Source of the DNA: Nocardia niwae NBRC 108934 = DSM 45340
Lineage (GTDB): Bacteria; Actinomycetota; Actinomycetes; Mycobacteriales; Mycobacteriaceae
DNA: 64,000 nt
Direction of reading: 5' to 3'
Assembly (NCBI RefSeq): GCF_001613465.1
Contig: NZ_BDCK01000020.1
Span: forward strand, 62,001-126,000
Positions 20,687 to 29,572 of this stretch are shown one piece after another. Within the stretch, counting starts at the first letter, position 1, and the number at the start of each line of letters is the position of its first letter. A program made the position numbers and the translations under genes. The notes beneath the pieces are model-generated. The model saw only the letters and a program-made list of their open reading frames with translations. It was not told the origin of the DNA and did no database searches.

Positions 20687-21814
20687 ATGGCCCGAACTTT
20701 GCTGGTTACCAATGATTTCCCGCCGCGGCCGGGCGGTATCCAGTCCTACCTGCAGGCATTGGCCGGTGAGCTGCCGCCCGATGACCTGGTGGTCTATGCT
20801 CCGCGCTGGCGTGGCGACAGCCATCTGAAGTACGACGCCGAGCAGAAGTTCCAGGTGATTCGCCATCCGACGACGCTGATGCTGCCGACGCCGCTCGTGC
20901 TGCGGCGCGCGGCGCGGCTGCTGCGGAGCGAGAAGTGCGACACGGTGTGGTTCGGGGCGGCGGCGCCGCTGGCGCTGATGTCGCCCGCGCTGCGGCGCGC
21001 GGGCGCCGAACGCATTCTGGCCAGCACGCACGGCCATGAGGTGGGTTGGTCGATGCTGCCAGGGGCCAGGCAGGCGCTGCGGGTCATCGGCGAGCACACC
21101 GACGTGGTCACCTACGTCAGCCGCTACACCCGCCGCCGGTTCGCGTCCGCGTTCGGAGCGAACGCGGCGCTGGAGTACCTGCCGCCGGGCGTGGACACCG
21201 AGGTGTTCCGTCCGGATCCGGCGGCGCGCGCCGAGCTGCGTGAACGTTACGGCTTGGGCGATCGTCCGACGATCCTGTGCTTGTCCCGGCTGGTGCCCCG
21301 CAAGGGGCAGGACGCGCTGATCGTGGCGATGCGCGATATTCGCGAGCGCGTGCCGGGCGCGGTTCTGGTGATCGCGGGCGGCGGCCCCTTCGACGAGAAG
21401 CTGCGCGCCCTCGCGGTCGCCATGGGCGTCACCGACGACGTGGTGTTCACCGGCCGCGTCCCCTCCGGTGAGCTGGCCGCCCATCACACGCTGGCGGACG
21501 TCTTCGCGATGCCGTGCCGGACCAGGGGCGCCGGCCTGGATGTGGAGGGCCTCGGCATCGTCTACCTGGAGGCATCCGCGTCCGGTGTCCCGGTGGTGGC
21601 GGGCAATTCCGGCGGCGCGCCGGAGACCGTGATCGAGGGCGAGACGGGGCGGATCGTGGATGGCCGCTCCATGCAGCAGATCGCCGACGCGCTGGTGGAG
21701 ATCCTGTCGGATCGGGACGCGGCCGCGCGGATGGGCGCGGCGGGGCGCGTGTTCGTGGAGCGACAGTGGCGCTGGGACGCCCTGGGCGCGCGCCTGCGAC
21801 AGCTGCTGCGGTGA
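20687..21814 (+). CDS. pimB: GDP-mannose:phosphatidylinositol-monomannoside mannosyltransferase
   Basis: A 375-residue GT-B (GT4) glycosyltransferase corresponding to Rv2188c, PimB', which adds the second mannose to phosphatidylinositol mannoside on the cytoplasmic face. The N-terminal block TLLVTNDFPPRPGGIQSYL and the donor-site block GLGIVYLEASASGVPVV with EGETGRIVD are family typical, and ARRxGRxF-like features close the protein. The ATG at 20687 gives the expected N-terminus; a TTG at 20678 adds three residues. There is no clear ribosome site, and the AT-rich stretch just upstream suggests a short or absent leader. It neighbours the Rv2186c/Rv2185c-like genes, as in mycobacteria. Confidence 0.92.
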   Translation: MARTLLVTNDFPPRPGGIQSYLQALAGELPPDDLVVYAPRWRGDSHLKYDAEQKFQVIRHPTTLMLPTPLVLRRAARLLRSEKCDTVWFGAAAPLALMSPALRRAGAERILASTHGHEVGWSMLPGARQALRVIGEHTDVVTYVSRYTRRRFASAFGANAALEYLPPGVDTEVFRPDPAARAELRERYGLGDRPTILCLSRLVPRKGQDALIVAMRDIRERVPGAVLVIAGGGPFDEKLRALAVAMGVTDDVVFTGRVPSGELAAHHTLADVFAMPCRTRGAGLDVEGLGIVYLEASASGVPVVAGNSGGAPETVIEGETGRIVDGRSMQQIADALVEILSDRDAAARMGAAGRVFVERQWRWDALGARLRQLLR

Positions 21815-21843
21815 TCCGCGTCGCATCTACTACGCTCAGCGGA

Positions 21844-22227
21844 GTGAGCAGTATCCAGGTCGCAGACCAGACCTTCGTCGCCGCATCGGGGGCCGCCGTG
21901 GCCGACCTGCTGTCCGGACCGAACCAGTGGCGCCGGTGGTGGCCGGACCTGGTACTGGAGGTCCGTGAGGATCGAGGCGAGAAGGGAATCCGCTGGTCGG
22001 TGGCCGGAGCGCTGACCGGAACGATGGAAGTGTGGTTGGAACCCTCGCTCGACGGGGTGATCCTGCACTATTTCCTGCACGCGGAGCCGCAGCCCGCGCT
22101 GCCTGCGGGCAAGCTGGCCGCCGCCAACCGGGCGCGCCGGGTCGCGGGCAGGAACATGTCGTTCGAGCTGAAGTCCCGGCTGGAGGCGGGACGCCCTGCC
22201 GGTGTCGCTCCCGCGCCCCGGTCTTGA
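21844..22227 (+). CDS. Rv2186c-like SRPBCC-type protein
   Basis: A 127-residue protein of the START/polyketide-cyclase-like superfamily. It begins SSIQVADQTFVAASGAAVAD and has the conserved Trp-rich turn QWRRWWPDLVLEV followed by beta strands ending in EPSLDGVILHYFLHAEP. The family binds hydrophobic ligands in a central cavity; the ligand is unknown. The GTG at 21844 matches the family start. It sits 29 bp after pimB and 37 bp before a second SRPBCC gene, the same order as Rv2188c-Rv2186c-Rv2185c, so these may act with the PIM or fatty acid genes. Confidence 0.8.
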   Translation: MSSIQVADQTFVAASGAAVADLLSGPNQWRRWWPDLVLEVREDRGEKGIRWSVAGALTGTMEVWLEPSLDGVILHYFLHAEPQPALPAGKLAAANRARRVAGRNMSFELKSRLEAGRPAGVAPAPRS

Positions 22228-22264
22228 TCTACCAGCACCGACGCTGAAAGGAATCGCTGTCCGC

Positions 22265-22702
22265 ATGGCCGACAGGACCCAGAGATCGATCGTCATCGAG
22301 GCCCCGTCGCAGCAGGTGATGTCCGTCATCGCCGATCTGGAGTCCTATCCGGAGTGGGTGTCGGCGGCGAAGTCGGTGGAGGTGCTGAAGGCGGGACCGG
22401 ACGGTTTGGCCGAGACCGCGCGGTTCGTGCTGGATGCGGGGGTGGTCAAGGACACCTACGTGTTGTCCTATGACTGGCGCGCCGACCGCAAGGCGGTCAG
22501 CTGGCGGCTGCTCAGCGGCGAGTTGCAGAAGGCGCAGAACGGCACCTACGAGCTGATCGACCGCCCCGACGGGGGCACCGAGGTCGTCTACACGCTGACC
22601 GTCGATCTGAACATCCCGATGATCGGCATGTTCAAGCGCAAGGCCGAGAAAGTGATCACCGACACCGCGCTGAAGGAACTGAAGAAACGGGTCGAAGGCT
22701 GA
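22265..22702 (+). CDS. Rv2185c-like SRPBCC (polyketide cyclase/dehydrase) protein
   Basis: A 145-residue helix-grip protein matching Rv2185c (TB16.3). It starts MADRTQRSIVIEAPSQQVM and shows the family core DLESYPEWVSAAKSVEVL, then a C-terminal helix with FKRKAEKVITDTALKELKKRVEG. AAAGGA is upstream at 22247. Such proteins bind lipids or aromatic ligands; no catalytic residues can be named. Its stop overlaps the probable CTG start of the next gene (CTGA), pointing to a tight operon with the ATPase. Confidence 0.85.
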   Translation: MADRTQRSIVIEAPSQQVMSVIADLESYPEWVSAAKSVEVLKAGPDGLAETARFVLDAGVVKDTYVLSYDWRADRKAVSWRLLSGELQKAQNGTYELIDRPDGGTEVVYTLTVDLNIPMIGMFKRKAEKVITDTALKELKKRVEG

Positions 22703-24009
22703 CCGCGCACAAGACCCGGGTCGAACTGTTCATCGGCAAGGGCGGGGTAGGCAAGACGACGCTCGCGTGTGCCACCGCTATGGCCGAGGCCAGGTCGGGC
22801 CGTCGCGTGCTGGTCGCTTCGCTCGATCAGGCGCACTCGCTGGGTGACGCGCTCGGTTTCCGCTTCCCGCACGATCCCGGCACCGTCACCGGTGTCGCCA
22901 CCGTGCTGCCCGGCGTGGACGTGATCGAGATCGATTCGCTCGCGCTGCTCGAGGACCGGTTCCGCGACGTGGTGCGGTTGGTCTCGACCGGCGGCGGGCA
23001 CCAGCACGGCGTCGATCTCGCGGCGCTGGATCCGGCGGAGCTGACCGGCCTGCCCGGTGTGCAGGAACTGCTGATGCTGGTGGAGATCACCCAGTTCGCC
23101 GCCGAGGACGACTGGGATCTCATCGTCGTCGACTGCCCGCCCTCGGCGGACATGCTGCGCATCGTCACCGCGCCCGCCACCTTGCTCGGCTACGTGGAAC
23201 GGATCTGGCCGCCGCACCAGCGTGCGATGAGCGCCATCGGCACCGACCTGCGCCGCGCCGTGCTTGCGGTGACGGTCGAACGGATCGTCAAGGCGGTCAC
23301 CGAGGTTCGCGACCTGCTCGCCGACCACCGGCGCACCGGGGCCCGGCTGATCACCGTGGCCGAGCGGGTCGCGGTGGCCGAGTCGCAGCGGGTGCGTTCG
23401 GCGGCGACGCTGCTCGGCCTGCGGCTGGATGCCGTGGTGGTGAACAAGGTGCTGCCCGACCTCCCGGCGCCCTCCGTGTCCGGCGGAGCCGAACATCCTG
23501 CGGTGCGCTGGTATTCGAACCGGCGCGGCGAGCAATCGGATGTCGTCGCCGAGTTGCGGGGCAAGATGCCGGGTATCCCGGTGGTGCTCGCGCAGCACAC
23601 CGGTCCCGAACCGATCGGACTGGACTCGCTGGCCGCGCTGTCGTACGCGATGGAGTCGGCGGGCGACACCGGCGACGCTGCGCTTATGCTGAGCGACAAT
23701 CAGACGGAGGTCGACGCGAGTTCCGGCGAACCGCTGGTTCTCCGGGAATCCGGCACCGGATTGCAGTCGGTGTACGCGCTGCGCATGCACCTGCCGGTGG
23801 TCGACGCCGCCACGTTGCGCCTTGGCCGAGTGGAGGACGATTTGATCGTGGGAGCGGACGGTGTCCGGCGCCGGGTGCGCCTGGCGCCGGTATTGCGGCG
23901 GTGCACGGTCGACGGCGCCGAGCTCGCGGACGAGTACCTGGTGGTCCGCTTCCGGCCCGATCCGCGGGTCTGGGCGCAGGCGTCCGAAAGTCACGACCAT
24001 GACCGGTGA
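22699..24009 (+). CDS. ArsA/Get3-family ATPase (Rv2184c-like), probable CTG start
   Basis: A 436-residue P-loop ATPase. The deviant Walker A motif GKGGVGKTT is only about 13 residues after the chosen start. The Walker B-like DLIVVDCPPSADMLRIV and a C-terminal domain follow. The first ATG in frame is at 22780, which would remove the nucleotide-binding loop, and no ATG, GTG or TTG precedes the loop. The CTG at 22699 overlaps the previous stop as CTGA and is the best start. ArsA/Get3 proteins are dimeric ATPases for anion export or tail-anchored protein delivery; here no ArsB is nearby and the role is unknown. It overlaps the next gene by 11 bp. Confidence 0.85.
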   Translation: MTAHKTRVELFIGKGGVGKTTLACATAMAEARSGRRVLVASLDQAHSLGDALGFRFPHDPGTVTGVATVLPGVDVIEIDSLALLEDRFRDVVRLVSTGGGHQHGVDLAALDPAELTGLPGVQELLMLVEITQFAAEDDWDLIVVDCPPSADMLRIVTAPATLLGYVERIWPPHQRAMSAIGTDLRRAVLAVTVERIVKAVTEVRDLLADHRRTGARLITVAERVAVAESQRVRSAATLLGLRLDAVVVNKVLPDLPAPSVSGGAEHPAVRWYSNRRGEQSDVVAELRGKMPGIPVVLAQHTGPEPIGLDSLAALSYAMESAGDTGDAALMLSDNQTEVDASSGEPLVLRESGTGLQSVYALRMHLPVVDAATLRLGRVEDDLIVGADGVRRRVRLAPVLRRCTVDGAELADEYLVVRFRPDPRVWAQASESHDHDR

Positions 24010-24415
24010 TCGGCACACGCCCCACGGCGACGGAGCCGGCGGCCGGACCGCGCCGGACGGTATCGGCGAGTTCGCCGAGGAGTTGAAGCTGCTCGCGGAG
24101 GCGGTGCTGGAGCGGGTGGAGCCGGTGCTGCGGCGCGCCGCCGACGGGCAGGTCGAGTGGTCCAGCTGCAGCTGGTGCCCGGTGTGCGCGGCCGCGGCGC
24201 TGGTGCGCGGGGAGCATCACGACGTACTGGCCGCGATCGCCGATCACGGCACCGCGATCGTCACCGTGCTGCGCGAGGCGCTGGCGGGAGTGCCGGTCGA
24301 CCCCGTCATGCCCGCCGACACCGACCCGGAAACCGGTGCGCCGCATCGCCACGGTCCGCCCGAGGACGGCGACGGCCCGCGTTACGTCGACATACCCGTG
24401 ACGATCAAGGTATGA
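23999..24415 (+). CDS. Rv2183c-like conserved protein with CxxC motif
   Basis: A 138-residue protein of unknown function that always seems to follow the ArsA-like gene in this group. The core is a helical stretch (IGEFAEELKLLAEAVLERVEPVL), then SCSWCPVCAAAALVRGEHHD with a CxxC that could bind metal or form a disulfide, then an acidic Pro-rich tail. It starts within the ATPase gene (11-bp overlap) and its stop overlaps the following ROK kinase start (ATGA). The three are evidently one operon. Work with the ATPase is inferred from this linkage only. Confidence 0.8.
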   Translation: MTGDRHTPHGDGAGGRTAPDGIGEFAEELKLLAEAVLERVEPVLRRAADGQVEWSSCSWCPVCAAAALVRGEHHDVLAAIADHGTAIVTVLREALAGVPVDPVMPADTDPETGAPHRHGPPEDGDGPRYVDIPVTIKV

Positions 24416-25422
24416 CGCAGCAGATGGCCGGTACGCGATCGCTGACCGTCGGAATAGACGTCGGCGGCACCAACATTCGGGCGTCGGTGATCGACGACAG
24501 CGGCGAAGTGCTCGACACGGTCCAGGCTCCGACGCCGCATTCCGCGCGAGCCTTGGAGGATGCGCTGGACCGGGCCGTGCGCGAGCTGTCCGGCAGGCAT
24601 CCCATCGGCGCCGTCGGGTTGGCGGTCGCCGGGTTCATCAACGGCGATCGCTCCACCGTCCGGTTCGCCCCGCACCTGCCGTGGCAGGACGCCCCGGTCG
24701 CCGAGCGGCTCACCGAGCGGCTGGAACTGCCGGTCATCCTGGAGCACGACGCCAACGCGGCGATGTGGGCCGAATACCGGTTCGGCGCGGCCGCAGGCGG
24801 GCACAACGTGGTGCTCGTCGCGATCGGCACCGGCATCGGCGCCGCCCTGCTCATCGACGGCCAGCTCTACCGGGGCACGCACGGCGTCGCACCAGAACTA
24901 GGCCATCTGCAAGTCGTCCCGCAGGGGCGGCCCTGCCCGTGCGGCAAACGCGGGTGCTGGGAGCGCTACTGCAGCGGAACCGCGCTGGCCGAGACCGCGA
25001 TCGAAATGCTGGCCAGCGACACGGTGCATTCCGTGCTGGCCAGGGATGTGGCGCGGGATCCGGGTTCGCTGACCGGACGGCGGGTCGCGGGGGCGGCGCA
25101 GGACGGCGACCCGCTCGCGTCGCGGGTGATGGCCGACTTCGCGCGCTGGCTCGGGCTCGGGCTGGCGTTCGTCAGCGACATCTTCGATCCGGACCTGGTG
25201 GTCATCGCGGGCGGGGTCAGCAGTTCGGCGCCGCTGTTCCTCGACGAGGCGCGCGAGGAGTACGCGCGCGCGATCACGGGTGCTGGACACCGGCCGCTGG
25301 CCCGCATCCGGACCACCCAGCTGGGCGAGGCCGCGGGCATGATCGGGGCCGCCGATCTCGCCAGGGCCGCACTGTCCTCCGGCGCGCGCAAGTCCGCGCG
25401 CGTGGCACGGACCAGCCGGTGA
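24412..25422 (+). CDS. ROK-family sugar kinase (glucokinase type)
   Basis: A 336-residue ROK protein. The ATP-phosphate loop DVGGTN is at residues 16-21, the second phosphate motif is IGTGIGAALL, and the structural zinc motif is CPCGKRGCWERYCSG. The catalytic Asp is expected in LEHDANAAMWAEY, where E and D residues lie at the usual place. There is no N-terminal HTH, so it is a kinase and not a repressor. Length and motifs fit glucokinase, which makes glucose 6-phosphate, but other hexoses are possible. The start overlaps the previous stop (ATGA). Confidence 0.88.
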   Translation: MTQQMAGTRSLTVGIDVGGTNIRASVIDDSGEVLDTVQAPTPHSARALEDALDRAVRELSGRHPIGAVGLAVAGFINGDRSTVRFAPHLPWQDAPVAERLTERLELPVILEHDANAAMWAEYRFGAAAGGHNVVLVAIGTGIGAALLIDGQLYRGTHGVAPELGHLQVVPQGRPCPCGKRGCWERYCSGTALAETAIEMLASDTVHSVLARDVARDPGSLTGRRVAGAAQDGDPLASRVMADFARWLGLGLAFVSDIFDPDLVVIAGGVSSSAPLFLDEAREEYARAITGAGHRPLARIRTTQLGEAAGMIGAADLARAALSSGARKSARVARTSR

Positions 25423-25599
25423 CGGCAGCGGCCACGCCCTGGTGGCCTGCCGCGACACGCCGGTCGCAGCTATCGGTCGGCGTCGGGGCCGAAGTGTGGT
25501 GAGATTCGCCGCTGCGGTTGGATGTGATCTTGCACCAGCGGTAAAGTCGGCAATTGAAGCAGGTGCCCGCAACTATCCCGGTCCCGGGGGAAGGACGTC

Positions 25600-26331
25600 A
25601 TGTTCTACTGGCTGCTGAAGTTCGTGCTGCTGGGACCGTTCATTCATCTCTACAACCGGCCTACGGTCGAAGGTGTGGAGAACATTCCGGCGGACGGGCC
25701 GGCCATTATGGCGGGTAACCATCTCTCCTTCGCCGACTGGCTGTTCGCTCCGTTGCTGAGCCCGCGGCGGATCAACTACCTCGCCAAGGCCGAGTACTTC
25801 ACCACCCCGGGCATCAAGGGCCGGTTCCAGAAATTCTTCTTCAGCGCCACGGGTCAGTACCCGATCGACCGCAGCGGCGCCGACGCCGCCGAGGACGCGC
25901 TCAACGCCGCCCGCAAGCTGCTCGACCAGGGCCGCCTGGTCGGCCTCTACCCGGAGGGCACCCGTTCTCCCGACGGCCGCCTGTACAAGGGCAAGACCGG
26001 CCTGGCCCGCTTGGCGCTGGAGACCGGCGTCCCCGTCATCCCGGTCGCCGTCATCGGCACCGACGAGGTGAGCCCGCCCGGCCCGTTCCGCTGGCGTCGC
26101 AGGAAGGTGACCGTCAAATTCGGCGAGCCCATCGACTTCTCCCGCTACGAGGGCATGGGCGGCAACCGCTTCGTCGAGCGCGCTGTCACCGACGAGGTCA
26201 TGTACGAGCTCATGCGGCTCACCGGCCAGGAGTACGTCGACGTCTACGCCCACAGCCTGAAGAAGGGCGTCCCCAGCGGCAGCCACCCCGGCGCCGTGTC
26301 CGTCCGCATCCCGGACACTGCCGCGGGCTGA
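25600..26331 (+). CDS. 1-acylglycerol-3-phosphate acyltransferase family (Rv2182c-like)
   Basis: A 243-residue membrane-associated PlsC-type acyltransferase that would acylate lysophosphatidate or another glycerolipid. The catalytic HX4D motif is NHLSFAD (H41, D46), and the acceptor-binding block is LYPEGTRSPDG. The N-terminus is a hydrophobic anchor (FYWLLKFVLLGPFIHLY). GGGGGAAGGA lies a few bases upstream of the ATG. The mycobacterial counterpart Rv2182c is in the same neighbourhood. Downstream, the order familiar from mycobacteria is interrupted by the accessory stretch that lasts to 35.2 kb. Confidence 0.9.
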   Translation: MFYWLLKFVLLGPFIHLYNRPTVEGVENIPADGPAIMAGNHLSFADWLFAPLLSPRRINYLAKAEYFTTPGIKGRFQKFFFSATGQYPIDRSGADAAEDALNAARKLLDQGRLVGLYPEGTRSPDGRLYKGKTGLARLALETGVPVIPVAVIGTDEVSPPGPFRWRRRKVTVKFGEPIDFSRYEGMGGNRFVERAVTDEVMYELMRLTGQEYVDVYAHSLKKGVPSGSHPGAVSVRIPDTAAG

Positions 26332-26371
26332 TCCACTTCCCCCGTTCCGCACGCGGGCCGGTGCGCAACCG

Positions 26372-27031
26372 TTGACCGTTCGGACGAAAATCTGTGGTAT
26401 CCGGTCGGAGGACGACCTGTGCGCTGCCGTCGCCGCCGGCGCCGACGCGGTCGGATTCATCTCGAGCGTCACGCATGTCAGTGCGGACGCGCTCGATCGG
26501 CGTCGTGCCGCAAGCTTGTCGGCGGCCACCCCGCCGTTCGTCACCCGCGTGCTGGTCACCCATCTGGTGGACCCCGCGGCGATCATCGAACTGGCCGACC
26601 GAGTCGGTGTCGACGCGATTCAAGTCCACGGGCTCGTGACCGTCGATATGGTCGCCCGGGTGCATGAGCGCGCCGCGGGGCGGGCGATCCTCGCCGCGGT
26701 ACACGTGGCAGGCCCGGAAGCCGTCGGCGCCGCACGCGCGGTCGCTCCGTATTGCGACGCGGTGCTCCTGGATTCACGAACTTCGGAACGATTGGGTGGC
26801 ACCGGGCGCCCGCACGACTGGTCCATCAGTGCCGCCATCGTCCGCGCGATGGCCGAGTTCGACCGTCCCGTGGTGCTCGCCGGTGGCCTGACGGCCGCCA
26901 CTGTCGCCGCAGCCGTCCGGCAGGTCCGCCCATACGCCGTCGACGTCAACAGTGGCGTCGAAACCGCGCAGGGCGATAAGGATCCCGCTGCTTGTGACGC
27001 TTTCGTCGCCGCGGCTCGATCGACGCCATGA
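26372..27031 (+). CDS. Phosphoribosylanthranilate isomerase (TrpF)-like protein
   Basis: A 219-residue (beta/alpha)8 protein with clear TrpF features: TKICGI with the catalytic-type cysteine C8, VDAIQVHG, LLDSRTSERLGGTGRPHDW with the acid at D134, and VLAGGLTAATVAAAV followed by VDVNSGVE. TrpF interconverts phosphoribosylanthranilate and its ribulose form in tryptophan synthesis. Actinobacteria usually do this with the dual-substrate PriA, so this may be a specialised paralogue. The loop after strand 2 (SVTHVSADAL) lacks the usual S-x-R-x-V phosphate-side pattern, which leaves the substrate open. The start is a TTG at 26372 with no strong ribosome site. It lies alone between unrelated genes. 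Confidence 0.8.
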   Translation: MTVRTKICGIRSEDDLCAAVAAGADAVGFISSVTHVSADALDRRRAASLSAATPPFVTRVLVTHLVDPAAIIELADRVGVDAIQVHGLVTVDMVARVHERAAGRAILAAVHVAGPEAVGAARAVAPYCDAVLLDSRTSERLGGTGRPHDWSISAAIVRAMAEFDRPVVLAGGLTAATVAAAVRQVRPYAVDVNSGVETAQGDKDPAACDAFVAAARSTP

Positions 27032-27124
27032 CGAACCGGGCCGGTGCCATAGACTCTGCCGAGTCGTCCAGGGCGACAAGGTAATGGCAAGTCTTCGGTA
27101 AGACGACGCGGCGAGAGTACGGGC

Positions 27125-27889
27125 ATGTTCAAGAAGTTGCTTGCGGCAGCCGGGGTCGGTGGGGCCGAAGTGGAGACCGAGTTGTTCACGCCGGGCGTGC
27201 AGCCCGGGGGCACGGTGGAAGGCGTGATCCGGTTGCGGGGCGGGGCGGTGGCCCAGGAGATCGCCCAGGTGGCCGTCGAGTTCGTCACCAGAGCCGAGCA
27301 GGAGTACGAGGACCACGAAGGCGTGCGGGACATCACCTTCGGCCGGACCGGGGTGCACGGACCGTTGTCTCTGCCCGCGGGCGCGGCGCCGGAATTCCGC
27401 TTCGCGGCGCGTGCGCCGATGGAAACGCCGATCACGTTCTACAACGGCAGGCACCTGCCCGGCACGGTGGTGTCGTTGCGCACGATCGTGGAGATCCACG
27501 GTGCGGTGGACGCCGCCGACACCGACCCGATCGGCGTCGGCGCCCTGCCCGCCCAGCACGTCGTGCTGGAAGCCGTGGAGCGTCTGGGATTCCACCTGCG
27601 CAGCGCGGACGTGGAATCGGGCCGGGTGCACAACACCCCGCAGACGCTGCCGTTCTACCAGGAGATCGAGTTCGCCGGTTCACCGCGCTATCCGCGGCTG
27701 AACCAGCTCGAGGTGACGTTCGTTGCGACCGACACCGGCATGAGCGTGGTCCTGGAGGCGGACAAGCGCGGCGGCTGGATTTCCGAAGGCCGCGACGTCT
27801 TCGACGCGCTGTGGGTGGATTACCGGCATCTGGGCGGCGTGGACTGGGCGGGCGAACTGCACCACCGGCTGGAGCGTTTGGCGCGCTGA
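27125..27889 (+). CDS. SpoOM-family protein
   Basis: A 254-residue Spo0M (arrestin-like) protein. It starts MFKKLLAAAGVGGAEVETEL and has the family pattern PGGTVEGVIRLRGG and EYEDHEG, with an all-beta layout. The C-terminal part ends RGGWISEGRDVFDALWVDY. Spo0M affects sporulation and cell morphology in Bacillus; in actinobacteria its job is unknown, and no sporulation genes are near. The upstream stretch is purine-rich but has no strong ribosome site. It stands between the TrpF-like gene and the phosphatase gene, all on the same strand with 65-95 bp gaps. Confidence 0.85.
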   Translation: MFKKLLAAAGVGGAEVETELFTPGVQPGGTVEGVIRLRGGAVAQEIAQVAVEFVTRAEQEYEDHEGVRDITFGRTGVHGPLSLPAGAAPEFRFAARAPMETPITFYNGRHLPGTVVSLRTIVEIHGAVDAADTDPIGVGALPAQHVVLEAVERLGFHLRSADVESGRVHNTPQTLPFYQEIEFAGSPRYPRLNQLEVTFVATDTGMSVVLEADKRGGWISEGRDVFDALWVDYRHLGGVDWAGELHHRLERLAR

Positions 27890-27954
27890 GCTTGTTGGCC
27901 ACCCGTACCCGACCCGTTCACGTGGCGTTGAAGTAGTTGCGGCAAGGTTGCCTG

Positions 27955-29520
27955 ATGAGCGGCTCGGCCTCAGGACCATCCCGGCGCACCGTCTTGCGCG
28001 CTTGCGCGCTCGGATTCGTGGCGGCCCCAGCGCTGGCGGCGTGCTCACCGGACAACGGCCCGGCGCTGGTCCGGCCGCGCCCGGTGCTGACCCACGGTGT
28101 TGCGGTGGGTGATCCACGCCCGGACGGCGCGTTGATCTGGGCCCGCGCCGATCGCCCCGCCACCTTGCTCGTGGAAACCGCGGCCACGGAATCGTTCGCC
28201 CATGCCGAGCGTTTCACCGGTCCGCTGCTCACCCCGGACTCCGACGGCACCGGCCGAGTCCGGGTCAACGGCTTGCCCGCGGGACAGCAGGTGCACTACC
28301 GGGTGACGCTGCGCGGGGAGGACGGCGCCACGTCCGAACCGGTCACCGGCGTCTTCCGCACCGCCCCCACCGCCGCGGCGGACATCCGGCTCCAGTGGTC
28401 CGGCGACGTCGCGGGGCAGGGCTACGGCATCAATCCGGAATTGGGCGGCATGAAGATCTTCGCCGCCATGGCCGCTCGCGACCCACACCTGTTCCTGCAC
28501 TCCGGCGACTCGATCTACGCCGACGGACCGTTGCAGCCGTCGGTCACCCTGCCCGACGGCCGGATCTGGCGCAATGTCGTGAGCGAGGCGAAAAGCGCTG
28601 TCGCGCAGACCTTGGATCAGTTCCGCGGCAACTACGCCTACAACCTGACCGACGAGAACTACCGCCGCTTCAACAGCTCGGTCGCCCAGGTGGTGCAGTG
28701 GGACGACCACGAGACGGTGAACAACTGGTACCCGGGCGGACTGGTCGGCGAGTCCAAGGGCTACACCGAGCGCGGCATGGACGTCCTCGCCACCCGCTCC
28801 TGGCAGGCCTTCCACGAGTGGATGCCGCTGGAGCCCACGGAAGCGGTGGACGGCAGGCTGTATCGCAGGATCGCCTATGGCCCGCTGCTGGACGTCTTCG
28901 TGCTCGACATGCGCACGAACAAGGACGCCAACAACGCCGACAACGGAACCGACGGTCGCATTCTCGGCGCGGCGCAGACCGAGTGGCTCATCGACAGCCT
29001 GCGCGAATCCACCGCCACGTGGAAGATCATCGCCAACGACCTGCCGCTGGGCCTCATCGTCCCGGACGGCGAACAGAAGAACACCACCGCGTACGAAGGC
29101 CCCGCCAACGGCGATCCCGGCGCGCCGTCGGGCCGGGAGCGCGAGATCGCCCGGGTGCTGTCGTCGATCCGGGCGAACAACGTGGTCAACGTGGTCTGGC
29201 TGACCGCCGACGTGCATTACACGGCGGCGCACCGCTATTCGCCGGAGCGCGCGGGCTTCACCGACTTCGACGAATTCTGGGAGTTCGTCTCGGGTCCGCT
29301 GAACGCGGGGGCATTCGGCCCGAACCAGCTCGACGGCACGTTCGGCCCGGAGGCGGTCTACGTGCACGCGCCGCCGGTACAGAACAGCTCGCCCTTGGAC
29401 GCCTTCCAGCATTTCGGCGAGGTGCGCATCGACGGAAAGTCCAGGGAACTGACCGTCGATCTGTGCGATGCCGCCGGATCCGTCCTGTTCAGCAAGAGCC
29501 TTGCGCCCGCATCGCGATAA
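27955..29520 (+). CDS. PhoD-family alkaline phosphatase/phosphodiesterase, Tat lipoprotein
   Basis: A 521-residue secreted phosphatase. The twin-arginine motif RRTVLR is at residues 10-15, and LAAC gives a lipobox cysteine at C30, so it is probably exported folded and lipid-anchored. The PhoD N-terminal domain (GVAVGDPRPDGALIWAR) is followed by the metallophosphatase core: HSGDSIYADGP, WDDHETVNNW, and LTADVHYTAAH. PhoD enzymes use Fe/Ca and cut phosphomonoesters and diesters, teichoic acid in Bacillus. It probably serves phosphate scavenging; no pho box was recognised upstream. The ATG at 27955 is preferred because it places the Arg pair near the N-terminus. Confidence 0.9.
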   Translation: MSGSASGPSRRTVLRACALGFVAAPALAACSPDNGPALVRPRPVLTHGVAVGDPRPDGALIWARADRPATLLVETAATESFAHAERFTGPLLTPDSDGTGRVRVNGLPAGQQVHYRVTLRGEDGATSEPVTGVFRTAPTAAADIRLQWSGDVAGQGYGINPELGGMKIFAAMAARDPHLFLHSGDSIYADGPLQPSVTLPDGRIWRNVVSEAKSAVAQTLDQFRGNYAYNLTDENYRRFNSSVAQVVQWDDHETVNNWYPGGLVGESKGYTERGMDVLATRSWQAFHEWMPLEPTEAVDGRLYRRIAYGPLLDVFVLDMRTNKDANNADNGTDGRILGAAQTEWLIDSLRESTATWKIIANDLPLGLIVPDGEQKNTTAYEGPANGDPGAPSGREREIARVLSSIRANNVVNVVWLTADVHYTAAHRYSPERAGFTDFDEFWEFVSGPLNAGAFGPNQLDGTFGPEAVYVHAPPVQNSSPLDAFQHFGEVRIDGKSRELTVDLCDAAGSVLFSKSLAPASR

Positions 29521-29572
29521 CACCCGACTTCGGGGGAGCGGCGCGGGCCGCGCTGTGGTTAGCTTTTCTGCC

